Source: Bacteroidota bacterium
Lineage (GTDB): Bacteria; Bacteroidota; Bacteroidia; Cytophagales; Cyclobacteriaceae
Assembly: GCA_024280115.1 (NCBI GenBank)
Contig: JAJRQT010000040.1
Coordinates: 1 to 52,395, forward strand
Direction: 5' to 3'
Length of the DNA stretch: 52,395 nt
A program made the translations under genes and the position numbers. Below the pieces are notes generated by a model, which was not told the DNA's origin, did no database searches, and saw only the letters and a list, made by a program, of their open reading frames with translations. Numbering within the stretch: the first letter of the stretch is position 1; each line of letters begins with the position of its first letter. Positions 18,939 to 27,756 of the stretch are shown piece by piece.

Positions 18939-18954
18939 TGTTCCACGTGGAACC
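18939..18954. promoter_or_regulatory. parS-like site 1
   Basis: TGTTCCACGTGGAACC matches the bacterial parS consensus TGTTNCACGTGNAACA except for the last base. It is in the 78-bp gap between ybeY and mnmG and is the expected binding site of ParB. It is 11 bp after the ybeY stop codon. Confidence 0.85.
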
Positions 18955-18974
18955 TATTGTATGAAAATACAAAT

Positions 18975-18990
18975 TGTTCCACGTGGAACA
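18975..18990. promoter_or_regulatory. parS-like site 2
   Basis: TGTTCCACGTGGAACA is a perfect 16-bp palindrome and fully matches the parS consensus. It starts exactly 36 bp after site 1. An open frame runs through it into mnmG (TTG at 18974), but the usual mnmG start is the ATG at 19007, leaving the site untranslated. Confidence 0.9.
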
Positions 18991-19006
18991 CTATTTTATA
19001 TCCGCT

Positions 19007-20869
19007 ATGTTTGAGGAATATGATGTGATTGTGGTAGGAGCAGGGCATGCTGGTTGCGAGGCCGCACACGCTGCTGCTACAATGGGCTCTAAGGTGCTGT
19101 TAGTCACCATGAATATGATGACAATTGCTCAAATGTCATGCAACCCTGCTATGGGAGGAATAGCCAAGGGGCAAATAATCAGAGAAATTGATGCACTTGG
19201 CGGTGTGTCTGGAATCGTTTCAGACAAGTCAATGATTCAATTCCGAATGCTTAATAAATCCAAAGGACCCGCGATGTGGAGTCCAAGAACACAAAACGAC
19301 CGGATGCTTTTCTCGCAGTATTGGAGAGAAGCATTAGAAGCCAATCCTAATATAGATATGTGGCAAGATGTGGTCAACAAAATTATAGTAAAGGATAATA
19401 AAGTTATTGGGGTAATAACGAATATTGGAATTGAAATAAAAGGGAGATCCGTTGTACTAACAAATGGAACATTTTTAAATGGTCTAATTCACATCGGAGA
19501 GAAGAAATTTGGAGGCGGACGAACAGCTGAAAATGCATCTACCGGTTTAACAGAACAACTCGTTGAGCTTGGATTTGAATCTGGAAGAATGAAAACCGGA
19601 ACACCGCCTAGAATAGATGGAAGAACCATCAATTATAATATAATTGAAGAGCAAAAAGGAGATGATTCTCCTGGACAATTTTCATTTCTAAACCCAATAA
19701 AATTACCAAAGCAGAGAAGCTGTTATATTACATATACAAATTTAGATGTGCACAAAACATTGGAAACCGGATTTGAGAAATCTCCAATGTTCACTGGAAG
19801 AATCAAAGGGGTTGGCCCTAGATATTGCCCTTCTATAGAAGATAAAATTAATAGGTTTTCTGATCGGGAAAGACATCAAATATTTGTAGAACCCGAAGGC
19901 TGGAATACTGTAGAAGTTTACGTTAACGGATTTTCTACCTCACTTCCTGAAGATGTACAGCTCAAGGCATTGAAACAAATCCAGGGTTTTAAAAATGTTA
20001 AAATGTTTAGGCCTGGATACGCTATTGAATACGACTATTTTCCTCCAACACAGCTCAATCATTCACTTGAAACAAAATTGATTGACGGCCTGTATTTTGC
20101 TGGCCAAATTAATGGTACAACTGGCTATGAAGAGGCTGGTAGCCAAGGCCTTATGGCTGGAATTAATGCGTCTCGAAAGATAAATGACCTTGATCCTCTC
20201 ATTTTAAAACGTAGTGAAGCATATATCGGGGTCTTAATTGATGATCTTATCACTAAAGGTACTGATGAGCCCTATAGAATGTTTACTTCAAGAGCTGAGT
20301 ACAGAATTCTGCTTCGGCAAGATAATGCAGATCTCCGTCTTACAAAACTTGGCTACGAAATTGGCTTAGCATCCAAAGAAAGATTTAATAATGTAAGTGA
20401 TAAAAATTCAGAGATTAAAAAGCTTTTCAATGATCTTAAACATAAAAAACTTATCCCTATCATCATCAACGACAATTTAAAAATTAATGGCTCATCACCA
20501 ATCAAAGAAAAAACAAGCATTTATCAGTTATTAAAAAGGCCAGAGATTGATATTGAAAAACTTATAGAAATTGATGAATCGCTAAAAAATTACCTTTCAA
20601 AATATTCAAAAGAAATTATAGAACAAGCGGAGATTAATACCATATATGAAAGTTATATAGAAAAAGAACAAAAGCTTGTTGAGAAGGTAGAACACTTAGA
20701 AAATTATAAAATCAGAGATGATTTTGACTATAGTAAAATTAAGGCGTTATCTTCGGAGGCTATTGAAAAATTAATGAATATTAAACCTAAAACTATAGGA
20801 CAGGCAACAAGGATAAGTGGCGTTTCTCCTGCCGATATCTCTGTAATTATGGTTTACCTTAAAAGATAA
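19007..20869 (+). CDS. mnmG: tRNA uridine-5-carboxymethylaminomethyl modification enzyme MnmG
   Basis: A 620-aa FAD protein that with MnmE modifies the wobble uridine of several tRNAs. Seen: the dinucleotide fold DVIVVGAGHAGCEAA, MSCNPAMGGIAKGQIIREIDALGG, RTAENASTGLTEQL, MKTGTPPRIDGRT, CPSIEDKI, and the GTTGYEEAGSQGLMAGINA C-terminal block. The start is the ATG at 19007 (MFEEYDVIVVGAG); an in-frame TTG at 18974 would translate through a parS site and is rejected. In many bacteria mnmG (gidA) is close to oriC and the par genes, which fits the parS pair just upstream. The methyltransferase gene follows 1 bp later. Confidence 0.97.
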   Translation: MFEEYDVIVVGAGHAGCEAAHAAATMGSKVLLVTMNMMTIAQMSCNPAMGGIAKGQIIREIDALGGVSGIVSDKSMIQFRMLNKSKGPAMWSPRTQNDRMLFSQYWREALEANPNIDMWQDVVNKIIVKDNKVIGVITNIGIEIKGRSVVLTNGTFLNGLIHIGEKKFGGGRTAENASTGLTEQLVELGFESGRMKTGTPPRIDGRTINYNIIEEQKGDDSPGQFSFLNPIKLPKQRSCYITYTNLDVHKTLETGFEKSPMFTGRIKGVGPRYCPSIEDKINRFSDRERHQIFVEPEGWNTVEVYVNGFSTSLPEDVQLKALKQIQGFKNVKMFRPGYAIEYDYFPPTQLNHSLETKLIDGLYFAGQINGTTGYEEAGSQGLMAGINASRKINDLDPLILKRSEAYIGVLIDDLITKGTDEPYRMFTSRAEYRILLRQDNADLRLTKLGYEIGLASKERFNNVSDKNSEIKKLFNDLKHKKLIPIIINDNLKINGSSPIKEKTSIYQLLKRPEIDIEKLIEIDESLKNYLSKYSKEIIEQAEINTIYESYIEKEQKLVEKVEHLENYKIRDDFDYSKIKALSSEAIEKLMNIKPKTIGQATRISGVSPADISVIMVYLKR

Positions 20870-20870
20870 T

Positions 20871-21752
20871 ATGCTCGAAAAAATAGATAAATGCCCGGTT
20901 TGCTTCAGCGACATACTATCAAAATATATTGTCTGCAAAGATCATATGCTGACAGGGGACAGTTTTGCCATTACCAAATGCGATAAATGCAGTTTTCTAT
21001 TTACCAATCCCCGGCCAGGTAGAAATGACTTGGGTAAATATTATAAATCAGAAGAATATATTTCTCATTCTAACAAATCAAATAACCTTACCAATACACT
21101 TTATAAAATTGCCAGACATTTTACGTTGATCCAAAAAGTAAAGTTTATTAATAAATTAACCGAAGATAAAACCATTTTTGATTATGGCTGCGGCACCGGA
21201 GAATTTCTAAACGCTTGTAATAAAAATGGATGGAAAATTTTCGGGTTAGAACCAGATGATTTTGCTAGAACGCAAGCCACTGATCTTACTAAATCAAACA
21301 TCATCGATAAAATTGAACGTCTACAAAGTATAGAAAATGTATCATTAATTACTCTTTGGCATGTACTTGAGCACATACCGGAATTGAATACTACTTTTGA
21401 AATACTAAAATCCAAACTTTCAAATAAAGGCAAATTTCTCATTGCAGTTCCCAACTATAAGAGTTATGATGCAAAATTATATAATGAACACTGGGCAGCC
21501 TTTGACGTTCCAAGACATTTATACCATTTTTCTCAGGAAACCATGAAAAAATTTCTTGGAAAGCATGGATTAAAAATATATTCTATAAAACCAATGAAAT
21601 TAGATTCCTTTTACGTTAGTCTATTAAGCGAAAAATATAAAAGCGGTAAGACAAACATACTTAAATCATTTATAAATGGCTATAAATCAAATAGTTACGC
21701 TAAAAATAATGATAATAATTTCTCCAGTTTAATATATATAGCCGGAAAATGA
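20871..21752 (+). CDS. Class I SAM-dependent methyltransferase with N-terminal zinc-finger-like motif
   Basis: A 293-aa protein. Residues 8-40 hold CPVC and CDKC pairs, probably a zinc ribbon. The Methyltransf_23-type core has FDYGCGTGEFLNAC for SAM binding, FGLEPDDFAR, and LITLWHVLEHIPEL. The C-terminal PRHLYHFSQETM segment is common in enzymes of this group. The acceptor is unknown. The gene starts 1 bp after the mnmG stop and overlaps the next gene by 4 bp, so it belongs to the same operon. Confidence 0.88.
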   Translation: MLEKIDKCPVCFSDILSKYIVCKDHMLTGDSFAITKCDKCSFLFTNPRPGRNDLGKYYKSEEYISHSNKSNNLTNTLYKIARHFTLIQKVKFINKLTEDKTIFDYGCGTGEFLNACNKNGWKIFGLEPDDFARTQATDLTKSNIIDKIERLQSIENVSLITLWHVLEHIPELNTTFEILKSKLSNKGKFLIAVPNYKSYDAKLYNEHWAAFDVPRHLYHFSQETMKKFLGKHGLKIYSIKPMKLDSFYVSLLSEKYKSGKTNILKSFINGYKSNSYAKNNDNNFSSLIYIAGK

Positions 21753-23485
21753 GCAAATATTTTTTATACCTGTTTCTATCTCTTCTCTTATATTATATTT
21801 TTACCTCGTGTGCTACCGTAACACCACCTTCAGGGGGTCCAAAAGATACAATCGCACCAGTACGTATTAATACTATTCCTGCCGATAAATCCATTAATTA
21901 TAAAGGAAAAGTAATTGTACTTGAATATGACGAAAGAATTAAAACAGACAAACTCAAGGAACAACTGATCATTACACCATTGGTCGAGGATGATTACGAA
22001 TTCATTTTAAAGAAAAATATTTTTAAAATATCCTTTAAAGAACCATTTCAGGATAGTACTACATATACACTAAACTTCCGTGAATCTATACAAGACATTA
22101 CAGAAAACAATCCAACAAAAGATAATAAATTTACTTTCAGCACAGGATCTTTTCTTGACTCCATGTCAATTTCAGGTAACGTAAAAAAGCTTCTCACCTA
22201 TGATACTTTAGAAAACGTAATTGTAGGATTATACCGAGCGGAAGACACTGTGACTATTTACAACGGCTCTCCTTATTATTTTACACAAACAGATGAAAAA
22301 GGACGCTATCTTATTGAAAATATCAAGAATGGTAAATATCTCCTTTACGCTTTTTTTGATGATAATAAAAATTTAAAACTCGAGAGCAATAGAGAAAGCT
22401 ATGGCTTTGCAAAAGATACAATTCTCCTAAATTCTCTAAAAACTTATAAAAACATCGATCTTATTAAACTCGATCTTTCAAAGTTTAAATTGATGACAGC
22501 TTTACCTTCGGGTAAATATTTTGATATTAATTTCAACAAATTTATTACGGATTATGATATCATTCCTCTTGATAGAAATCATGATATTCTCACCAATCTA
22601 TCTAAAGAGGGTAAAACCATACGGTTTTATAACAACTTTGGCGACATTGATAGTTTACAAGTTTCGTTTAGCGCAATAGATTCTATCAATTCTATACTTA
22701 CTGATACTTTATTTGTAAAATTCAAACCCAGCAGAAGGAAAACGGAGACCTTTAAAATTGACATTACTCCGGAAAATAATGCTCAAATTGATACAAAAAT
22801 CGATGTTGAAATAAACTTCAGTAAACCTATTATATCAATAAACACTGACAGCATTTATATTCAATTCGATACTACTAAAATAGTTGAAATAGATGATTCA
22901 ATATTTATATGGAATAAGTTAAAAGACAAATTGTCCTTTCAAATTGCAATAAATAAAAGCCTGGCTGACACCGTACTCAGCAGAAGGATTAAAGCTGAAC
23001 AAATTAAAATGGATTCAATTCAACAAAAACAGTCCGAAGCACCCATAAAAAAGCAAACAAACAAAAGCTCAAAACAGCTTAAACCAAAAATTAATACTGG
23101 TCTTCAGTTCTATTTTGGTATCGGTTCATTTTATTCAGCAGATCTTGATACCAGTAAATCTATAGGGTTAAAATATGAATTCATTGAACCATCCAAAAAT
23201 GGCATTCAAAACATTAACATTCAAACTGAGTTTGAAAGTTTCACCGTTCAATTATTAGACGAAAATTTCGAAATTTATAAGGAAACATCAAATCAAAAAA
23301 CTATTAGATTTAAAAATCTAGAACCTGGAAGATATAAAATCAGGGTGCTTATCGATGCTAATAATGACGGTACCTGGAGTATTGGAAATATGCTAAATCA
23401 TATTGAACCTGAACCCGTTTACATCTATCCTGAATTTATTGTAATAAGAGCTGACTGGGAGACATCACTAAACATTACATTTTAA
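21749..23485 (+). CDS. Ig-like-domain lipoprotein of Bacteroidota
   Basis: A 578-aa protein starting within the ATGA overlap at the end of the methyltransferase gene. It has lipobox YIFTSC, then TPPSGGPKDTIAPV, a hallmark of a Bacteroidota lipoprotein family with an N-terminal Ig-like (Big_5) domain. FTFSTGSFLDSMSISGNV begins a carboxypeptidase-regulatory-like beta domain (about 135-215). A Lys/Gln-rich linker sits near 415-450, and the C-terminus carries another beta domain with RVLIDANNDGTWSIGN. It is likely periplasmic or surface anchored. No enzyme activity is evident. The gene ends right at the DnaA-box region. Confidence 0.85.
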   Translation: MSKYFLYLFLSLLLYYIFTSCATVTPPSGGPKDTIAPVRINTIPADKSINYKGKVIVLEYDERIKTDKLKEQLIITPLVEDDYEFILKKNIFKISFKEPFQDSTTYTLNFRESIQDITENNPTKDNKFTFSTGSFLDSMSISGNVKKLLTYDTLENVIVGLYRAEDTVTIYNGSPYYFTQTDEKGRYLIENIKNGKYLLYAFFDDNKNLKLESNRESYGFAKDTILLNSLKTYKNIDLIKLDLSKFKLMTALPSGKYFDINFNKFITDYDIIPLDRNHDILTNLSKEGKTIRFYNNFGDIDSLQVSFSAIDSINSILTDTLFVKFKPSRRKTETFKIDITPENNAQIDTKIDVEINFSKPIISINTDSIYIQFDTTKIVEIDDSIFIWNKLKDKLSFQIAINKSLADTVLSRRIKAEQIKMDSIQQKQSEAPIKKQTNKSSKQLKPKINTGLQFYFGIGSFYSADLDTSKSIGLKYEFIEPSKNGIQNINIQTEFESFTVQLLDENFEIYKETSNQKTIRFKNLEPGRYKIRVLIDANNDGTWSIGNMLNHIEPEPVYIYPEFIVIRADWETSLNITF

Positions 23486-23854
23486 CTTGTGTATAACATA
23501 TGGATAAAATGCTTATAACATTAGTTTTAAACAATTCTATCCTATTATTGCTAAATACTGAAAATAGCCTGTTGATAACTTTTCAAAAATGAAAAGTCTC
23601 AACATTGTTATCTACGAGTCAAAAAAATTTAAATACATTTTATAATTTGACACAAAATGTGGATTAAAAATAAAACGCAGTTACTCAAACACTTATATGT
23701 TGATTTAATGTTTATAACTAAAAAGTTATACTTATTTAATTCACAAATTGTAAAAGCAAGAAAAAAAATCACTATTTATCCACTTATCCACAGGGTTAAT
23801 AAATAATAATATTAATTATATATAATGTATTATATTATTATTAGACTTATTGAT
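23486..23854. other. oriC: Candidate replication origin B: DnaA boxes beside an AT-only stretch
   Basis: The gap has two perfect DnaA boxes: TTATACACA on the minus strand (23488-23496) and TTATCCACA on the plus strand (23784-23792). Four one-mismatch boxes are at 23499-23507, 23570-23578, 23658-23666 and 23776-23784. From 23795 the sequence is almost only A and T for about 50 bp, a plausible unwinding element. ACTTTTCA/TGAAAAGT forms an inverted repeat at 23578-23597, extended by GTTGA and TCAAC at 23571-23603. The region lies 4.5 kb from the parS pair. It competes with the cluster at 45997-46561; see findings. Confidence 0.5.
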
Positions 23855-25681
23855 ATGTTGAAAACTAAAAACAGGGTGTACCTTTTTAGTACAATTTGCC
23901 TGCTGCTTTATTCACTTCATTTGTCGGCGCAAAATACAACGGACATTCAACTTGCCAATCAATACTTCCAGCAAGGAGAAAATGAAAAGGCACTTTTACT
24001 TTTTGAAAAATTAGAAAAGAACAATAAAAACATTCCCCTTATTCACCAAAATTATTTTCAATTGATGATTATGATGGGAAGATTTGATCAGGCTGAAAAG
24101 TACATAGACAAGACTATAAAAAAATATCCTTCGAATTTATATTACCAGATAGATAAAGGATTGATCTATGTTCAGAAAAATGATAAGACAGCCGCAAAAA
24201 AATATTTTGAAAATTTTATTTCCTCAATTTCAGAAGATCCTTTCAAGGTAAGAATTAGCGCTCAGCATTTTTCTAAAAATCAGTTGTTAGATTATGCACT
24301 TGAAACATATAAACAAAGCAGACGAAAAATGAATGATCCATTTGCTTATTCAATTCAGATGGCCAGTCTTTACAGGCTGTTGAATAAGAAGGAAGAAATG
24401 ATCGAAGAGTATCTTAATTACACAAATCAAAATCCAAACAATATAAGATCTATAAAAAACATTTTACAAAATGTGCTGCGCGAGGAGGAAGAACTTGAGC
24501 TTTTTGAAACCATGATGTATGAAAAAGTTCAAAGGTCGCCCAACAACACGATTTATAGTGAACTCCTTATCTGGGTGAATATTCAACTAAAAAATTTCAA
24601 CTCCGCATTTATTCAGGCCAGGGCAATGGATAAAAGAAAAAAACTCAATGGAATTGAAGTTATGGAAATTGGTAGAATATCCATGGTCAATAAAGACTAT
24701 AAAATTGCTGTTAAGATATTTGAATATATTATTAAAGAATATCCGGGGTCTCCTAACTATCAAATTTCAAGAAGGTTGGTGATCAGTTGTCGTGAAGCGA
24801 TCGTAAAAAGCACTTTTCCTGTTGAAGACGCAGAAATTAGAATATTAATCAATGATTACCGCCACTTGGTTAAAGAGATTGGATTAAATAATAATACCAT
24901 CGAAGCGCTGAGAAGTGAGGCATTATTATATGCGTTCTATCTCAATGAACATGATTCGGCTATAGCCATCCTTGAAAAAATTATAAAAGTGTCAAGGATC
25001 AGCAAGTCTATTATTGATCAATCTAAATTGGATTTAGGAGACATTTATCTGCTGATAGGGGAACCGTGGGAATCTACCTTACTGTATTCGCAGGTAGAAA
25101 AATCGAGCAAGGAAACTCCTATTGGATATGAAGCTAAACTCCGAAATGCAAAATTGTCTTACTACCGAGGTGATTTTACCTTAGCTCAAAGCCATTTGGA
25201 TATTCTGAAAATGGCTACAACAAGAGAGATTGCCAATGATGCCATGGCATTGAGTTTATTGATAAAAGATAATACACAACTCGACACAGGTGATGTGGCG
25301 ATGAAAAAATTTGCTGACATTGATTTACTCATATTTCAGAATAAAAAGTTTGAGGCTTTTGATGCATTGGAAAAATTGAAAAATGAATTTCCGGAACATC
25401 CATTAGTGGATGAAGTATTATTCAGGCAGGCAAACCTGAAAATGGAAATGGGTAGTTTTCCCGAAGCGATAAGTTTGCTGCAAAACATAGTAGATAAATA
25501 CGGCGAGGATATTCTTGGCGATGATGCTTTGTTTTTGATTGGAACCATTTATGAAGACAATCTTAACGAAAAAGAAAAGGCCAGTGAAGTTTACAAATCT
25601 TTTCTCATAAAATATCCAGGCAGCAATAGAACGGCGGAAGCCAGGAAACGATTCAGAACGCTACGGGGAGATTTTTTGTAG
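23855..25681 (+). CDS. Exported TPR-repeat protein
   Basis: A 608-aa protein starting preferably at the ATG at 23855, which opens a signal peptide (MLKTKNRVYLFSTICLLLYS, then LHLSAQ). An in-frame ATG at 23825 would lie inside the AT-rich origin-like DNA and lengthen the N-terminus by ten residues. The mature protein is a chain of TPR units such as NQYFQQGENEKALLLFEKLE, AEKYIDKTIKKYPSNLYY and a C-terminal GSFPEAISLLQNIVDKYG, resembling YbgF/BamD-like repeats. It is likely a periplasmic scaffold; no partner is identifiable. Confidence 0.85.
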   Translation: MLKTKNRVYLFSTICLLLYSLHLSAQNTTDIQLANQYFQQGENEKALLLFEKLEKNNKNIPLIHQNYFQLMIMMGRFDQAEKYIDKTIKKYPSNLYYQIDKGLIYVQKNDKTAAKKYFENFISSISEDPFKVRISAQHFSKNQLLDYALETYKQSRRKMNDPFAYSIQMASLYRLLNKKEEMIEEYLNYTNQNPNNIRSIKNILQNVLREEEELELFETMMYEKVQRSPNNTIYSELLIWVNIQLKNFNSAFIQARAMDKRKKLNGIEVMEIGRISMVNKDYKIAVKIFEYIIKEYPGSPNYQISRRLVISCREAIVKSTFPVEDAEIRILINDYRHLVKEIGLNNNTIEALRSEALLYAFYLNEHDSAIAILEKIIKVSRISKSIIDQSKLDLGDIYLLIGEPWESTLLYSQVEKSSKETPIGYEAKLRNAKLSYYRGDFTLAQSHLDILKMATTREIANDAMALSLLIKDNTQLDTGDVAMKKFADIDLLIFQNKKFEAFDALEKLKNEFPEHPLVDEVLFRQANLKMEMGSFPEAISLLQNIVDKYGEDILGDDALFLIGTIYEDNLNEKEKASEVYKSFLIKYPGSNRTAEARKRFRTLRGDFL

Positions 25682-26551
25682 TTTTGACACAATACTTCAA
25701 TAGCTTCTAAGTGAAATGAAACCTCGACAATTCCCGGATTTATTTGCGTTCTATCGATGATTAGCAAACAAAAAGTCAATAATCTTTAAAAAACTCACTA
25801 TTCATCATTACCATACTATTAGTAAAATAACCCATTTTGCGGGATACGTGTATATGGTAAGAATTGCGTTCGGATGCGTCCAGTTGCGAACGCATTTGAA
25901 CACCACAGATAATGTAAAAGTGGTTTCCAGTCAATATTGGGCTTTGGCATATTATTTGGATATTAAGTTGTTCAATTTTCTATTCCTTTACATTTTAAAG
26001 GTATTTAATTTATAATCGATGTTTTGAAAAATGATTTTATCAATTATTAACCCAAAATGGTATAAGCGATGCCAAAAAACCATTTCATTGTAGCGTTAAA
26101 AAGCTTTCACAGACAAAAGGTGTTTGGCAATACAATATACTGGAAGCGACTGGAATTGTGTTTGGTCTCACCACCCTGACCGAGGAGATGAATTTATGAA
26201 AGCATCAACCTCCACTCCGGTGAAATCAGGTATGAGTAAAGGTTTATATTAAATAGGGATAAATTGATAAATTGGAGTTTATTTATAAAAGGCGATTCGA
26301 TATTAATAATCGAAACTGAAATTCTGTCTCCATAATTAAAAGTTATTTAATTAGGAGATATATGAATAGCCACATTGCGAAATTTTAAGTATTAATTAAA
26401 TTAACATTAATTACATTGTTGATATCAATATATGGTTGGTGTCTTATTAAATCAGGCTATTCGCTACGTTGTAGCAATACGCATAATAAATTAATTAGGT
26501 AGGAAGCCGGTTATCGAAAGCCGGCTTTCATTTTTTAACAAGCTGACAGGC
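25682..26551. other. 870-bp gene-poor gap with hairpins and possible coding remnant
   Basis: No intact gene is seen. Contents: an inverted repeat TGCGTTCG/CGAACGCA at 25865-25894; a 36-codon frame from ATG 26070 whose start (NHFIVALKSFHRQKVF), followed in another frame by NILEATGIVFGLTTL, faintly recalls the N-terminus of a MacB/FtsX-type ABC permease; a small hairpin GCTACgttGTAGC at 26463-26475; and a plus-strand terminator at 26503-26536. It may be gene debris, or a short RNA transcribed rightward into that terminator. Confidence 0.5.
26503..26536 (+). terminator. Rho-independent terminator without an adjacent plus-strand gene
   Basis: AAGCCGG pairs with CCGGCTT across a 10-nt loop, followed by TTTTTT at 26531-26536, giving plus-strand polarity. 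The nearest plus-strand gene ended over 800 bp upstream, and the next gene (NlpC/P60) runs the other way, so the transcript it ends is not obvious. Confidence 0.75.
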
Positions 26552-27712
26552 TTAATAAATATTTTTAATTTCCGGAACCATATCTAAATTTTCACCGATG
26601 ATTCGCTTTGTTCTTAAATATCTATTGAAGTTATAGTCATCAAAGTTTTCAGCCAACGAATCCATGCTGGAGATATGCACATCGCCGGATGCATGAATAA
26701 ATTGATTATTTCCCAACCACATACCGACATGAATAACCTTTTCGGTCTGATCATCATTTTTTCTTCCAAAAAACAATAAATCTCCAACCTGAAGTTTAGA
26801 AAAGACTTTGTCCTTATCAACCAATTTTCCTACGTGAACTTGCTGAGAAGCATCTCTTGGCAATATCAGCCCGTTGAGAAAATAAACAGTTTTGGTGAAT
26901 CCACTGCAATCTAATCCTTTTGTTGAGGTGCCACCCCAGAGATATGGAATCCCCATCAGGTCATTGGCGGTATATGATACAGAACTATCAGAAACAGTTA
27001 TTTTATTACACCAATTTTTAAGGATTTCCGCTTCATTTTTGTTAATATTTGCCTTTCTTCCATCAGGATAAATAACCGCGAAATAATTTTCCGTTTCATG
27101 ATCCAGGGCTAATATATTTCCTGAAACCAGATCTGAAACACGTTGAGTTCCGGCTTCATTCATCGAAAATCCATAGGTGTTTAAATAGACAATTTTAGGA
27201 TCATTTTTCCATTTTAAATATTGCTTTTGATCCATCAAGGTAAGGCTTCCGCTATTTGTCCATGCTATGTAGTGATCAGGTGTTTGCACCAGGTACCATC
27301 CATTTTCTTTTTTCAATACATTGACTGGAGTTCCAAGAATTGCCTGAGTCGCCAACTCAGCGCTATGTTTGGGTGAGGTTCGTAGCGGTGCAACAGAGAT
27401 ATTGATCAACGCATACTTTTTACTGCCAACACTTTCGTCTGGTAAAATTACTATTTTATCCACAACAGATATTTGATTAGACTTAAATCGATCAAACAAT
27501 GATGATTTAGCAGCAACTAAATTAGTTTCTCCAGCAAGAGTTATTGGATTGAAATTTTCCGGTTTGATATCGAAAATAGCTGTCCGGCTATCCGGGGCAA
27601 ATTCATTTTCTACTTCAGCAATTATTTCGATCACGTGATCTAACTTTTTTTGACCATTGCATGAAAATAAGCCAACCAGTATGAATACCTTTAAAATCAG
27701 TTGTTTTCTCAT
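26552..27712 (-). CDS. NlpC/P60 family lipoprotein, gamma-D-glutamyl dipeptidyl-peptidase-like
   Basis: A 386-aa lipoprotein (MRKQLILKVFILVGLFSCN). The ATG at 27712 is chosen over one three codons earlier because it gives the tighter signal peptide. Two SH3-like regions follow (about 95-150 and 160-230), including INISVAPLRTSP and WYLVQTPDHYIAWT. The C-terminal cysteine peptidase has STKGLDCSGF with catalytic Cys269, KVIHVGMWLGN with the catalytic His, and FIHASG. This is the layout of YkfC-type enzymes cleaving D-Glu-diaminopimelate/Lys bonds in peptidoglycan peptides. The dipeptide epimerase gene directly upstream on the same strand (44-bp gap) supports a murein-peptide recycling role. Confidence 0.9.
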   Translation of the reverse strand: MRKQLILKVFILVGLFSCNGQKKLDHVIEIIAEVENEFAPDSRTAIFDIKPENFNPITLAGETNLVAAKSSLFDRFKSNQISVVDKIVILPDESVGSKKYALINISVAPLRTSPKHSAELATQAILGTPVNVLKKENGWYLVQTPDHYIAWTNSGSLTLMDQKQYLKWKNDPKIVYLNTYGFSMNEAGTQRVSDLVSGNILALDHETENYFAVIYPDGRKANINKNEAEILKNWCNKITVSDSSVSYTANDLMGIPYLWGGTSTKGLDCSGFTKTVYFLNGLILPRDASQQVHVGKLVDKDKVFSKLQVGDLLFFGRKNDDQTEKVIHVGMWLGNNQFIHASGDVHISSMDSLAENFDDYNFNRYLRTKRIIGENLDMVPEIKNIY

Positions 27713-27756
27713 AATTTCCAATTGTATTTCGTTAAACCTTTTTGTCAGGTTCTGTT

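Noticed and set aside
18974..19006. TTG at 18974 as the mnmG start
   Set aside because: It would translate through a parS-like palindrome and add 11 residues before the normal MFEEYDVIVVGAG start.
27456..27464. Single TTATCCACA in the NlpC/P60 gene (and another near 30561 in the kinase gene) as origin parts
   Set aside because: Isolated boxes inside coding sequence occur by chance at about this rate in 52 kb.
27632..27643. GATCACGTGATC palindrome as a third parS site
   Set aside because: It lies within the NlpC/P60 coding region and lacks the TGTT/AACA ends of parS.
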